The notes under the pieces: model-generated | Database searches by the model: none | What the model was told of the DNA's origin: nothing | Seen by the model: the letters and a program-made list of their open reading frames with translations, nothing else | Origin: Algoriphagus sp. | GTDB taxonomy: Bacteria; Bacteroidota; Bacteroidia; Cytophagales; Cyclobacteriaceae | Assembly (NCBI RefSeq): GCF_029254265.1 | Contig: NZ_JAQWXX010000082.1 | Span: forward strand, 62,001 to 126,000 | Direction: 5' to 3' | DNA length: 64,000 nt | Shown: one piece after another, positions 1 to 8,799 of the stretch | Layout of the letters: every line of letters starts with the position of its first letter | Position numbering within the stretch: position 1 is the first letter of the stretch | Made by a program: the position numbers and the translations under genes

Positions 1-117
1 TTGCCTGATGAAACAAAAAATGAATTAGCTGACTTTGTGATTAAGAATGTGGATAACAAACTGCTAATTCCTCAAATTTTGAAGGTTCACGAACAATTAA
101 AAGCCCGGAGAAATTAA
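1..117 (+). CDS. 3' end of an unidentified gene (truncated by window)
   Basis: An open frame runs from the first base to a TAA at 115-117 and encodes the last 38 residues of a protein. The tail is charged and probably helical, ending in LKARRN. There is too little sequence to name a family. The next gene on this strand starts 90 bases later with its own signal peptide, so co-transcription cannot be judged. It could also be chance open frame, but the length and codon use fit a real 3' end. Confidence 0.5.
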   Translation: MPDETKNELADFVIKNVDNKLLIPQILKVHEQLKARRN

Positions 118-207
118 TCATTATCGAACCTCTATGGAGTTTTGTAAAAACTAACATACTGTTTTAAACATGAATAGCTCTTTTAGGTTAAATCATAAAG
201 CTATTCC

Positions 208-936
208 ATGAAATCTCTAAAATATCAGCTATTCTTACTCGTAACCTTGACTTTCATTTTTTCATGTCAAGCACAAAAAAGCACCAAACTTGAAAACTCT
301 ACATATACTTATGTCACTCCGACTAGAGATGGTACCGGCAAGGTTTATCTTGGCCGGGAGATTTCTCAAGTGATGGGATTCCAGGGAAAGGATTGGCTTG
401 AGCGTGCAAGCCGAGAACGTGAGGAGGGAATTTCTATAGCTCTTAAAAATCTTCCGATCACCTCAGAAAGCGTTGTTGCAGATATAGGAGCTGGCTCAGG
501 ATATTATACTTTTCGAATTGCGCCTAAAGTTCCAGATGGAAAAGTTTACGCAGTAGAGATCCAACAAGATGCAATCAACTATCTGAATGCGAGAAGTAAG
601 GAATTGGGGCTTTCAAATGTATCCACCGTAAAGGGAAGTGAACAAAACCCAAATCTTCCCAAGAATTCAATCGACCTTGTAATAATGGTCGATGTCTATC
701 ACGAACTTGCCTATCCAAAAGAAATGCTTGCCTCCATTCGTGAGTCCTTAAAACCAGATGGAAAAATTTTACTTCTGGAATATCGGGGTGAGGATCCGAG
801 TATACCGATCAAGCCACTTCATAAAATGACCGTATCTCAGGTTGAAAAGGAGTTGAATGCAAATGGATTTAAACTAATCCAAAATGGTAAATTCTTGAAA
901 ATTCAGCACTTTTTGGTTTTTGGAAAGGATAATTAG
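208..936 (+). CDS. exported class I SAM-dependent methyltransferase (putative lipoprotein)
   Basis: The 242-residue protein starts with a lysine, a hydrophobic stretch and a lipobox-like FSCQAQ, so Cys20 is a candidate lipidation site. A Rossmann methyltransferase core follows. VVADIGAGSGYYTF (about residues 89-102) is SAM-binding motif I, VYAVEIQ (about 113-119) carries the acidic ribose-binding residue, and IDLVIMVDVYHEL (about 154-166) is the motif IV region. The substrate is unknown. A methyltransferase with an export signal is odd because SAM is cytoplasmic, although similar secreted-looking relatives occur in Bacteroidota and Proteobacteria. The ATG at 208 is chosen because it places the signal peptide at the N-terminus. 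It converges on the next gene with 11 bases between stops. Confidence 0.8.
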   Translation: MKSLKYQLFLLVTLTFIFSCQAQKSTKLENSTYTYVTPTRDGTGKVYLGREISQVMGFQGKDWLERASREREEGISIALKNLPITSESVVADIGAGSGYYTFRIAPKVPDGKVYAVEIQQDAINYLNARSKELGLSNVSTVKGSEQNPNLPKNSIDLVIMVDVYHELAYPKEMLASIRESLKPDGKILLLEYRGEDPSIPIKPLHKMTVSQVEKELNANGFKLIQNGKFLKIQHFLVFGKDN

Positions 937-947
937 AAGCCAAATCC

Positions 948-1373
948 CTACAACTTCTTCTCTGACCAACTCTTATTTACGATTTTCCATTGGCCATCAA
1001 TCTTAATCAAGGTCAGGAAATCATAGTAATAGATTCCAGGCCAATACAACTCAGTTTCTGCTACTGCTGTGTTTCCTTGAACTCGAATTGAAACAATCTC
1101 ATTTTTATACTGATCCCGATTTCGGGGTTCGCCTTTTGAAGTACCAGTAGCCCAGGCATCATACGAAGTAATCGTGAGTTCATCTCCTCTGAACCCAATT
1201 AATCTGGCTTCGGAAAGAAATGCTTGGTCTAGCTTAGTGCGATCTCGATCCATCATACCATCAAAATAAAGCTGAACCGTCTGGATAATAGCCTCTCGCT
1301 CGGAAGTTGTTTGACCTTTTACATTAAAATGAAAAGTGACTAAAAGAAGAAATAGAATAAGAAAACGCTTCAT
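948..1373 (-). CDS. secreted NTF2-like (lumazine-binding-type) protein
   Basis: A 141-residue protein with an N-terminal signal peptide ending near VKGQ. The rest has the alpha+beta pattern of the NTF2-like / 'putative lumazine-binding' family of small secreted Bacteroidota proteins: a long helix at the start (REAIIQTVQLYFDGMMDRD), then strands that include VQGNTAVAETELYWPG and DFLTLIKIDGQWKIVNK near the end. Members are usually cone-shaped dimers that bind a small ligand or act as enzymes. No catalytic set can be assigned here. The gene stands alone, convergent with the methyltransferase and divergent from the HipA-like gene. Function unknown beyond fold family. Confidence 0.75.
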   Translation of the reverse strand: MKRFLILFLLLVTFHFNVKGQTTSEREAIIQTVQLYFDGMMDRDRTKLDQAFLSEARLIGFRGDELTITSYDAWATGTSKGEPRNRDQYKNEIVSIRVQGNTAVAETELYWPGIYYYDFLTLIKIDGQWKIVNKSWSEKKL

Positions 1374-1520
1374 TTGAGAGATATTTTGAAAATAATTTTG
1401 ACTAGTTAATCTAAGTCCTTAAATCGACTTTGGTGTAAATCTTTTAATTTTAACTTAGAACTTTTACGAGGTGTTTAAGATACTTAATCCTGAAATAGCT
1501 TATTTTTCAACTTTAAAACC

Positions 1521-2315
1521 ATGAATCAATCCTTCAAACTTCGTACCGTCAATGTCACTCGATACATATTGCCTCTTCGGGAAGGTGGCTCCCTTCCTGC
1601 GTTGGCAGATGCGGATGATGGGTTCAAATATGTCTTAAAATTTCGTGGAGCAGGTCAGCGGGAAAAAGCACTAATCTCCGAATTTCTAGGGGGAGAAATT
1701 GCCAGACTCCTAGGCTTAAATGTACCTGAATTGGTTTTTGCGAACTTAGACCCCGCTTTTGGGAGATCTGAAGGCGATGAGGAGATTCAAGATTTGCTCA
1801 AAGGAAGTCAAGGACTAAATCTCGCATTGCATTTCCTTTCAGGAGCAATTAATTATGATCCTGTGGCTAAGCCTGTAGATCCATTGTTAGCTTCAAAAAT
1901 CGTTTGGTTGGATATGTTCATCACCAATGTGGATCGAACTTTTCGGAATACGAATATGCTGATCTGGAACAGGGAACTTTGGCTTATCGATCATGGTGCC
2001 GCATTTTTGTTTCAGCACGCTTGGACTAATTGGAAAAGAAATGCCACAGGTCCATTTCCAATTATTCAAAATCATGTGCTATTGCCACAGGCGAGCCTAC
2101 TGGAAGTTGTAAATGAAGAATTCAAACAAAAACTAAATCCCACAATACTCAGAAATCTAGTCGCTGAGCTACCTGATGAGTGGCTCCTCGCAGGTAGAGA
2201 TTCTGATGACATTCAGGAATTGCGCCAAGTCTACACTGATTTTCTGAATCTACGACTATCATATTCTGATCAATTCACCAAAGAAGCTCAAGATGCAAGG
2301 GAAACACTTATATGA
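1521..2315 (+). CDS. HipA-like kinase-fold protein
   Basis: The 264-residue protein resembles the short HipA-like kinase family rather than full-length HipA toxins of about 440 residues. The N-terminal part has a glycine-bearing nucleotide-binding segment (LREGGSLPAL) and a YVLKF strand whose lysine would contact ATP. The C-terminal lobe has NVDRTFRNTNMLI (about residues 135-147), matching the catalytic Asp/Asn loop, and LWLIDHG (about 153-159), matching the metal-binding Asp. These look intact, so an active kinase is plausible. The substrate is unknown. The 3' end overlaps the DUF3037 gene by 23 bases, which suggests translational coupling. No HipB-like DNA-binding partner is present. Confidence 0.75.
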   Translation: MNQSFKLRTVNVTRYILPLREGGSLPALADADDGFKYVLKFRGAGQREKALISEFLGGEIARLLGLNVPELVFANLDPAFGRSEGDEEIQDLLKGSQGLNLALHFLSGAINYDPVAKPVDPLLASKIVWLDMFITNVDRTFRNTNMLIWNRELWLIDHGAAFLFQHAWTNWKRNATGPFPIIQNHVLLPQASLLEVVNEEFKQKLNPTILRNLVAELPDEWLLAGRDSDDIQELRQVYTDFLNLRLSYSDQFTKEAQDARETLI

Positions 2316-2676
2316 GTACGCCATAATCCGGGTGGTGCCTAGGGTGGAGCGAGAGGAATTCATTAATGTGGGAGTAATCCTAGGTGACGCTAAATCAGGT
2401 TTTTTAGGTTGTAAAATTGAATTGAATGAGTCAAAATTATTGGCTTTGGATCCACTTGCCGATTGTGAGATGATCCAATTAAATCTCAACTCCTTCGAAA
2501 AAATCTGCTTGGGAAAATCAAATGGTGGAAAAATCGCAGCTATGGATTTGGCATCAAGATTCCGTTGGCTTACTGCAGTGAGAAGTTCTATCATTCAGAC
2601 TTCGAGACCCCACATGGGATTCAGTGCTGAATTGGAAAAAACATTGGAAAAGCTTTTTGAAGAAAATGTAAAATAA
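2293..2676 (+). CDS. DUF3037 family protein
   Basis: A 127-residue protein with the typical start of the DUF3037 family: a strand with YEYAIIRVVPRVEREEFINVG followed by GVIL. Function is unknown. Members are repeatedly found beside short HipA-like kinases, as here, where the ATG lies inside the last codons of the kinase gene in another reading frame. The pair probably forms one two-gene unit that ends at the hairpin at 2681-2703. No membrane segment or signal peptide is seen, so it is likely cytoplasmic. It might modulate the kinase, but this is inference from gene order. Confidence 0.75.
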   Translation: MQGKHLYEYAIIRVVPRVEREEFINVGVILGDAKSGFLGCKIELNESKLLALDPLADCEMIQLNLNSFEKICLGKSNGGKIAAMDLASRFRWLTAVRSSIIQTSRPHMGFSAELEKTLEKLFEENVK

Positions 2677-2680
2677 AAAA

Positions 2681-2709
2681 GCGTGAGAAGTCAATCCTCA
2701 CGCTTTCTT
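2681..2709. terminator. bidirectional intrinsic terminator (DUF3037 / serS)
   Basis: Perfect 7-bp stem GCGTGAG (2681-2687) with CTCACGC (2697-2703) and a 9-nt loop. It has an A-run on the left and TTTCTT on the right, so it can end transcription from both converging genes. Confidence 0.8.
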
Positions 2710-2727
2710 AAGCCTTTTTTGCTACAA

Positions 2728-3999
2728 TTAAATTTTATCAAACCCTAAATACGAGTGGAGTACTTTTGGCATTAAAATACCATCAGGTGTTTGGTTATTT
2801 TCCAAAATAGAAGCCACGATTCTCGGTAAAGCTAAGGCACTCCCGTTAAGAGAATGTGCCAATTGGGTTTTCTTATCCTCTCCTTTGAATCGAAGTTTGA
2901 GGCGATTAGACTGATAGGTTTCAAAATTTGAAACTGAGCTTACTTCAAGCCATCTCTCTTGCGCAGCAGAATACACTTCCATATCATAAGTCAAAGCAGA
3001 AGTGAATCCCATATCTCCTCCACAAAGTCTAAGCACCCTATAAGGCAACTCAAGCTTTTTCAAAAGGCCCTGAACATAGTCACTCATCGATTCTAGTGTC
3101 TGATAGGATTGATCCGGATGTGTTATTTGTACGATTTCTACTTTATCAAACTGATGCAAGCGATTCAATCCTCTTACATGCGCGCCCCAGCTCCCTGCTT
3201 CTCTTCGGAAACATGGGGTATAAGCGACATTTTTAATTGGAAGATCTTGTTCTGCTACAATCACATCACGATAGAGATTCGTAATCGGTACTTCTGCGGT
3301 GGGGATGAGATAAAGATTATCAGCAGCTGCAAAATACATTTGCCCTTCTTTATCCGGCAACTGACCGGTTCCATATCCAGATTCTTCATTTACCAAGATT
3401 GGTGGCTGTACTTCCATATAGCCTGCCGCTAGCGCTTCGTCAAGAAAAAAGTTGATCAGTGCACGTTGAAGCCTTGCTCCTTTTCCTTTGTAAACCGGAA
3501 AACCAGCTCCTGTAATTTTTACACCGAGGTCAAAATCGATTATGTCATATTTCTTGATTAGTTCCCAGTGTGGAAGTTTACCCTCAAAAAGAGTTGGAAT
3601 TATTCCACTTTCGAGCACTATTTCATTGTCTTCGGCAGACTTCCCGGCAGGTACCGAGGTATGTGGTACATTTGGGATGGTATAAAGTAGCAGCCTCAAT
3701 TCTTCCTCTGCGGAGGAGTATTGATCTTCCAGATCTTTGATCTGGACCTTGAGTTCCGCAGTTTTTTCGCGGATTTTGACTGCCTCTTCTGCTTTTCCCT
3801 CTCGCATCAAAATCCCAATTTCTTTGGAAATCGCATTTGATTCTGCTTGAATTTGATCTCGTTCAGTTTGAGTAGATTTCCTCAATTCATCCAGTGAAAC
3901 TGCCTGATTTAAAACAGCTTCGGCATTGGGGAAATTTCGCTTTTGAAGACCGGCAAGAACCCTGGCAAAATTTTCTCTGATTTGATTAACTAACAGCAT
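2728..3999 (-). CDS. serS: seryl-tRNA synthetase
   Basis: The 423-residue length fits bacterial SerRS, the class II synthetase that charges tRNA-Ser. The N-terminal ~110 residues form the charged antiparallel coiled-coil arm that grips the long variable arm of tRNA-Ser. Class II motif 2 is visible as CFRREAGSWGAHVRGL (about residues 265-280), and motif 3 near the C-terminus as NGSALALPRIVASILEN. PTAEVPITN marks the serine pocket region. It ends at the shared bidirectional terminator. The start at 3999 gives the canonical MLLVNQIREN-type N-terminus. Confidence 0.97.
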   Translation of the reverse strand: MLLVNQIRENFARVLAGLQKRNFPNAEAVLNQAVSLDELRKSTQTERDQIQAESNAISKEIGILMREGKAEEAVKIREKTAELKVQIKDLEDQYSSAEEELRLLLYTIPNVPHTSVPAGKSAEDNEIVLESGIIPTLFEGKLPHWELIKKYDIIDFDLGVKITGAGFPVYKGKGARLQRALINFFLDEALAAGYMEVQPPILVNEESGYGTGQLPDKEGQMYFAAADNLYLIPTAEVPITNLYRDVIVAEQDLPIKNVAYTPCFRREAGSWGAHVRGLNRLHQFDKVEIVQITHPDQSYQTLESMSDYVQGLLKKLELPYRVLRLCGGDMGFTSALTYDMEVYSAAQERWLEVSSVSNFETYQSNRLKLRFKGEDKKTQLAHSLNGSALALPRIVASILENNQTPDGILMPKVLHSYLGFDKI

Positions 4000-4038
4000 G
4001 ATAAAATCTAAGGAATGAAAGTCCCAAAGATAATCATG

Positions 4039-4806
4039 TTATCGAACAATGATGGATTTACTGACACTCGAAAATGGTCCTTCAAGTTCTTTTCCATCAG
4101 ATCGTAGCAGTTGAACTTTCACTTGATAAGTCCCAATCGGCAAATTTACTACACGTACAGGAGCCATATGATCAATCTCATAAGTCAACTCATTGACCTG
4201 AATTTTAACCTTAAGACCATCCAGCTTCATATCGCCTCCTACTACTAAAAAATCAATAATCAATTCAGAGCCTGAATCAAAAATTTGGTTTGATCTTGGC
4301 AAATTAAGTGCAAGGTATGGTTCAGCAGAATAGGGAAATGGTCTGGAATCTCCTACTTGAAAGTCTCTGTCAATGTAGTTTCCAAAATTCTTTAGGGCAA
4401 GACCCTCCTCATCTACAAGATATGCAACTACACGATAGCTTCCCTCTGCCAACTCTCTTTGGAAAATGGGAGAATAAAAACCTACGGGATCTCCCCCGTT
4501 GAGAATATTGAAAAGTTTAAATTCTTGGTTTTCATTTAACTCAAAAGGGAAGTTTTTGATGTTAAATTCAAATGGAACCTTTCCAGGTTTGAAAATCTGA
4601 TTACCCAAAGGAGTAAATAATTCCAAAATTGCATCTGGAAATGCAGATGAATCCTCATACTGGTAAAAGCTAATCTTCGGAATCTCGGGAGAGGTTACTA
4701 TTTCACCTTCCTGCAGATTAACAACTTCTTCATTAATCTTTTTCTTTTCAGAGTTGCATGCTGAAATGAACCCTAAAATGATGAGGATAGTAAGGATTTT
4801 TTTCAT
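4039..4806 (-). CDS. uncharacterised lipoprotein
   Basis: A 255-residue protein with a lipoprotein signal: MKK, a hydrophobic core, then ISACNSEKKK, with Cys17 as the probable lipidation site. The mature part is rich in beta strand and contains two similar segments (around FEFNIKNFPFELNENQEFKLF and LIIDFLVVGGDMKLDGLKVKI), which may be Ig-like domains. No family was recognised. It lies upstream of serS on the same strand with about 40 bases between them, and is divergent from the dioxygenase gene. Probable location is the periplasmic face of a membrane or the cell surface. Confidence 0.7.
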   Translation of the reverse strand: MKKILTILIILGFISACNSEKKKINEEVVNLQEGEIVTSPEIPKISFYQYEDSSAFPDAILELFTPLGNQIFKPGKVPFEFNIKNFPFELNENQEFKLFNILNGGDPVGFYSPIFQRELAEGSYRVVAYLVDEEGLALKNFGNYIDRDFQVGDSRPFPYSAEPYLALNLPRSNQIFDSGSELIIDFLVVGGDMKLDGLKVKIQVNELTYEIDHMAPVRVVNLPIGTYQVKVQLLRSDGKELEGPFSSVSKSIIVR

Positions 4807-4877
4807 GGGGGAGGCGATTTGGAATAAAGATATTTAATTTAAAGATAAATTTGGCTCTTCAATAAAAAAGCAAACTC

Positions 4878-5855
4878 ATGGACATCTTATTTGAGGAAAT
4901 CCCAAGCCTCGATTTAGCAGACTTTACAAGTGGCTCTGCAAGTCAAAAAGCGGCCTTTGTCGCTAAACTTGCTGAGGCATATCAAAACATTGGTTTCGTA
5001 GCCATCAAAAACCATGGACTATCTCAGGACCTTCAAGATCGTCTTTATGGGTCGATTAAAGACTTTTTTTCACTCCCAGATGATATAAAAGCAAAATATG
5101 AAAAACCGGAAATTGGTTTTCAAAGAGGCTATACTGGAAAGGGTAAAGAACATGCAAAAGGACGAAATACTGGTGATTTAAAAGAATTTTACCATGTAGG
5201 TCAAGAACTTTCCAATATTCCTGATTCAGATCCTATAAAAGTTGAGTATCCTGAAAACGTTTGGCCTTCAGAGATCTCCGAATTTAAAAATGATGCCAAT
5301 GAAGCCTATCGGACTTTAGAAAACGCAGGTAAAGCAATGTTGAGGGCAATTGCACTTTCATTGGATTTGGAAGAAGATTATTTTGAAGAAAAGGTAGCCT
5401 ACGGAAATTCGATCCTGAGACAGATACATTACTTCCCGATCGAAAACCCGGATGAAGTTCCTGCTGATGCTGTTCGTGCTGCTGAGCATGGAGATATTAA
5501 TTTAATAACACTTCTAATGGGAGCTAGTGCTGATGGCCTTCAGGTACTGCGAAGAGATGGCAAGTGGATTCCAATTACTGCGCTTCCTGATCAATTGGTA
5601 GTAAATGTGGGAGACATGTTAGAGCGTTTGACAAATAAAAAACTAAAATCAACGATTCACCGTGTAGTCAATCCGCCTAGGGAAAAGATGAATTCTAGCA
5701 GATATTCGATTCCGTTCTTTATGCATCCTAGATCTGAGATGGATTTGACTTGCCTTGAGAGCTGTGTGACTGCTCAGAATCCAAAGCAATTCGAAGACAT
5801 TACTGCGGGAGAATTTCTTGACGAGAGACTTCGTGAATTAGGTCTAAAAAAATAA
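4878..5855 (+). CDS. isopenicillin N synthase-like 2-oxoglutarate/Fe(II) dioxygenase
   Basis: The 325-residue protein has the two-part architecture of plant- and IPNS-type 2OG dioxygenases. The N-terminal DIOX_N-like part contains IGFVAIKNHGL (about residues 38-48). The jelly-roll core carries the iron triad: HGD in AEHGDINLITLL, then the distal His in STIHRVVNP. The 2-oxoglutarate-anchoring Arg-x-Ser is in SRYSIPFF. All catalytic residues appear present. Natural substrates of bacterial members are mostly unknown, and real isopenicillin synthesis is unlikely without the other pathway genes. The chromate-type transporter starts 3 bases after its stop, so the two are probably co-transcribed. 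Confidence 0.88.
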   Translation: MDILFEEIPSLDLADFTSGSASQKAAFVAKLAEAYQNIGFVAIKNHGLSQDLQDRLYGSIKDFFSLPDDIKAKYEKPEIGFQRGYTGKGKEHAKGRNTGDLKEFYHVGQELSNIPDSDPIKVEYPENVWPSEISEFKNDANEAYRTLENAGKAMLRAIALSLDLEEDYFEEKVAYGNSILRQIHYFPIENPDEVPADAVRAAEHGDINLITLLMGASADGLQVLRRDGKWIPITALPDQLVVNVGDMLERLTNKKLKSTIHRVVNPPREKMNSSRYSIPFFMHPRSEMDLTCLESCVTAQNPKQFEDITAGEFLDERLRELGLKK

Positions 5856-5858
5856 AAA

Positions 5859-7055
5859 ATGTCTGTCAAGCGGGTTCGTTATTACCTTTTCCTGAAAGAT
5901 ACCCTGATACTTAGCTTGACAGCATTTGGAGGGCCCCAAGCATTTTTGGCGATGCTCTTAGAGCGAATGGTCAAACAAAGGGTCTACATCTCTGAAGAGG
6001 AACTCTGGGAGCTAAATGCATTATGTAATATGCTCCCAGGCCCTTCTTCAACTCAGTTGATATCAGCAATTGGCTTTCGGGTGGGTGGACCAAACTTAGC
6101 TTATCTTGCATTGATTGTTTGGATTCTTCCAGCAACCTTGTTCATGATTTTTGCAGCTATTTTGATTTTCTTTCTGCAAGAAAATACCCCTGGAGCTTTG
6201 AATTTTGCACGCTTTATCCAGCCTATGGCAATAGGATTTATAATTTTTGCTGCGCAAAAAACCATAGGCAAAATGGTTCAGACAACAGAGGCGATGGTTC
6301 TAGTTTTAATATCGACCTTTATTTCTTTCTTTTACAATTCCCCATACATCTTCCCCTTATTATTGATCGCCGGTGGATTGAGTACATCAATCAAATATAA
6401 GAAGCAGCCCAAATTGGAGAAGGATGCGCCACTTAAAATAGAATGGTCCAATTTCTATCTCTGGGCAGGGACATTAGCTTTAGCAGCGATTTTAGGTGCA
6501 CTTACTAAGGATCAGTCTATCCTACTCTTTGAAAATTTCTATAGAAACGGAAGTTTGATTTTTGGAGGAGGACAAGTTTTGGTACCATACTTATACACTG
6601 AGTTCGTAGACTTCAAACATTTCTTAAGTTCCGAAGAGTTCTTGACAGGATATGCTATTTCGCAAGGTATCCCTGGACCTACCTTTAGTATTTCCTCATT
6701 CGTAGGAGCTCTTTCAATGAGAGAATTTGGCACTGCAGGCTTCTTTGCAGGGGGACTTATTGCTGCAGCAGGGATTTTTCTACCTGGAATTTTTCTGATT
6801 TTCTTTGTTATTCGATTTTGGGATCAGTTGAAAAAATATCGTCCAATTAGAGCAGCCTTGGAAGGAATCAATGCAGTATCATGTGGAATGTTGATTTCGG
6901 CTGCCTATTTACTATTCGAACCGCTTGAGGCAAACGGTATCAACATATTTTTCATTTTGGGAACTTATCTTTTGTTGCAATTCACCAAAATATCTTCTCC
7001 AGCCATAATTGCGGGTGGAATAATACTAGGAATAGGTTACAATTTCCTCTTTTAA
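5859..7055 (+). CDS. chrA: chromate transporter (CHR/ChrA family)
   Basis: A 398-residue membrane protein with two homologous halves, as in long-chain CHR proteins. Each half has the family signature: SLTAFGGPQAFLAMLLERM with NMLPGPSSTQLI in the N-terminal half, and IFGGGQVLVPYLYTEF with SQGIPGPTFSISSF in the C-terminal half. About ten hydrophobic segments are visible. Characterised ChrA proteins export chromate, but many homologues have unknown anions as substrates. It follows the dioxygenase gene with a 3-base gap, hence a likely two-gene operon. No chromate regulator is visible, so a role in resistance is not shown. Confidence 0.9.
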   Translation: MSVKRVRYYLFLKDTLILSLTAFGGPQAFLAMLLERMVKQRVYISEEELWELNALCNMLPGPSSTQLISAIGFRVGGPNLAYLALIVWILPATLFMIFAAILIFFLQENTPGALNFARFIQPMAIGFIIFAAQKTIGKMVQTTEAMVLVLISTFISFFYNSPYIFPLLLIAGGLSTSIKYKKQPKLEKDAPLKIEWSNFYLWAGTLALAAILGALTKDQSILLFENFYRNGSLIFGGGQVLVPYLYTEFVDFKHFLSSEEFLTGYAISQGIPGPTFSISSFVGALSMREFGTAGFFAGGLIAAAGIFLPGIFLIFFVIRFWDQLKKYRPIRAALEGINAVSCGMLISAAYLLFEPLEANGINIFFILGTYLLLQFTKISSPAIIAGGIILGIGYNFLF

Positions 7056-7149
7056 AAGGCGAACAAAAACCCCTCAGATTCGGCAATTGGAACAAGAAAC
7101 CGAATTCGCGCGTTTTAAAATCTGAAATCATTCCCTATCTTTCTCTTAA

Positions 7150-7815
7150 ATGCAAGCATACGAATTCATAAACAATCTCATTCCCCCATTAAAGCTAAGC
7201 GACAAAACTGGTAAGGCGTTGTCTTGGATGGAAGAAATCCGAATCAACAATCTACCGGTGGTAGACAATGGGGTTTTCGTGGGACTGGTAAATGGAGACT
7301 TGATTTTTGACTTGAACAATCCGGAAACTCTGATTTCAGAACTGACTTTAGAAAACTCCGGTTGCTGGGTTTTTGCAGATCAGCATATTTATGATGTGCT
7401 TAGGGTAAGTTCAGAGCATCACTCTAATTTAGTCGCTATTTTGGACAGAAATTCCACCTACCTAGGAGTGGTGACTATGGAGGATTCAATTTCTGCTTTC
7501 GCTGAAAGCCTATCCATTCAATCCCATGGTAGTGTGATGATTTTGTCCATGAATATGAATGAATACAGCCTTGCAGAAATCTCCAGAATCATTGAAAGTG
7601 AAAATGGAAAAGTTCTCAGTTCTTTTATTTCAACAGATCCACTAGATAATAATAAAATCAAGCTGACCCTTAAAATCGACAAGCCTGAACTTCGCCATAT
7701 TAAAGCCACTTTAGAGAGATTTGGATATCGGATTCTGGACCAATACCAACAAGTCGAAGAGGCGAGCAGTGAAGAGGAGCGTATCGGAAACTTGCTTAGA
7801 TTTTTAGATATATAA
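7150..7815 (+). CDS. CBS-pair protein with C-terminal ACT-like domain
   Basis: The 221-residue protein has a CBS pair over about residues 1-125 (NNLPVVDNGVFVGLVNGDLI and HSNLVAILDRNSTYLGVVTMEDSI are the two CBS strand-helix ends). About residues 130-205 read like an ACT-type regulatory domain (ILSMNMNEYSLAEISRIIES, then KIDKPELRHIKATLERFGY). CBS pairs usually bind adenine nucleotides and ACT domains bind small ligands. It ends 3 bases before the nadK start codon, so it is probably co-expressed with NAD kinase and may sense nucleotide state. That role is inferred from position only. Confidence 0.82.
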   Translation: MQAYEFINNLIPPLKLSDKTGKALSWMEEIRINNLPVVDNGVFVGLVNGDLIFDLNNPETLISELTLENSGCWVFADQHIYDVLRVSSEHHSNLVAILDRNSTYLGVVTMEDSISAFAESLSIQSHGSVMILSMNMNEYSLAEISRIIESENGKVLSSFISTDPLDNNKIKLTLKIDKPELRHIKATLERFGYRILDQYQQVEEASSEEERIGNLLRFLDI

Positions 7816-7818
7816 ATT

Positions 7819-8694
7819 ATGAAAGTCGCCCTCCATGGCTTGGCTTTAAAAAAGGAGTTTTTTTTAGAAGTCAAATCACTCTTCCTAGCTTTAGCCAAGC
7901 ATAATTTTGAAATCTTCGTCACTAAACAGTTTGACAAGCAAATTAGAGCACATTCGGATTTAGTTTCTCCCTATTGGGTTCTTGAGAACAAGCAGGAAAT
8001 GGCAAAGATGGATTTCATGATTTCCATTGGAGGTGATGGTACTTTATTAGATGCGGTATGCCAAGTTGGAAATTTAGAAATTCCCATTTTGGGTCTTAAT
8101 ACAGGTAGAATGGGCTTTTTAGCTACAGTTGCCACAGATTCAATTGACCAAGCAATAGGACATCTGGCAGATCATAACTATCAAATTGAATCTAGATCAC
8201 TGATTTCCCTTCAGCAAAATAAAAAGCTTTTTAACGGATTAAATTTTGCGCTAAATGAATTCACTATTCATAAGCGAGATACCTCTTCAATGATTACAGT
8301 TCATACCTACATTGATGGAAAATATTTAAACAGCTATTGGGCAGATGGATTAATTGTGGCAACCCCAACCGGTTCAACAGGATACTCTCTGAGTTGCGGT
8401 GGACCTTTAATTTCCCCTGAAGCAAAAAATCTCGTGATCACTCCAGTAAGTCCCCATAATCTCAATGTCAGACCAATAATAGTATCTGATGAAAGCGAAA
8501 TTAGTTTTACAATTGAAGGAAGAACAGAGAAATTTCTAATCTCTTTGGATTCTAGGTCTACCTCGGTATCCTCAGAAGTAAAACTTTCTGTCAAAAAGGA
8601 AGTATTTGAAGCAAAGCTGGTGAAACTGCCAAATTATCATTTCTTCGATACGCTTCGTCAGAAACTGAATTGGGGCTTCGATATGAGGAATTGA
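7819..8694 (+). CDS. nadK: NAD kinase
   Basis: A 291-residue NAD kinase, which phosphorylates NAD to NADP with ATP in the cytoplasm. The diagnostic GGDGTLL motif (about residues 72-78) has the catalytic aspartate. The substrate-binding NE pair is in FALNEFTIHKRD, and the conserved TPTGSTGYSLSCGGPL segment is at about residues 179-194. ISPHNLNVRP-type residues (VSPHNLNVRPIIV) follow. The gene starts 3 bases after the CBS protein. The CBS-nadK-barrel-uppS-bamA order is common in Bacteroidota, which strengthens both this call and the neighbours. Confidence 0.97.
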   Translation: MKVALHGLALKKEFFLEVKSLFLALAKHNFEIFVTKQFDKQIRAHSDLVSPYWVLENKQEMAKMDFMISIGGDGTLLDAVCQVGNLEIPILGLNTGRMGFLATVATDSIDQAIGHLADHNYQIESRSLISLQQNKKLFNGLNFALNEFTIHKRDTSSMITVHTYIDGKYLNSYWADGLIVATPTGSTGYSLSCGGPLISPEAKNLVITPVSPHNLNVRPIIVSDESEISFTIEGRTEKFLISLDSRSTSVSSEVKLSVKKEVFEAKLVKLPNYHFFDTLRQKLNWGFDMRN

Positions 8695-8799
8695 TTTTCT
8701 TTTCGGGAAAATTATCTCAATTTTGGCTTAACAATTATTAACCCGTTAAATACGAGAAGTCGTTTTTTATACGTTAGGTACTTCATAACTTGCATCGTC

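Noticed and set aside
2293-2315. Frameshift joining the HipA-like and DUF3037 genes
   Set aside because: Both proteins have complete family-length ends and the arrangement recurs as two genes, so overlap is the simpler reading.
4878-5855. Isopenicillin N synthase as part of a beta-lactam cluster
   Set aside because: No ACV synthetase or other pathway gene is nearby; only the fold family can be claimed.
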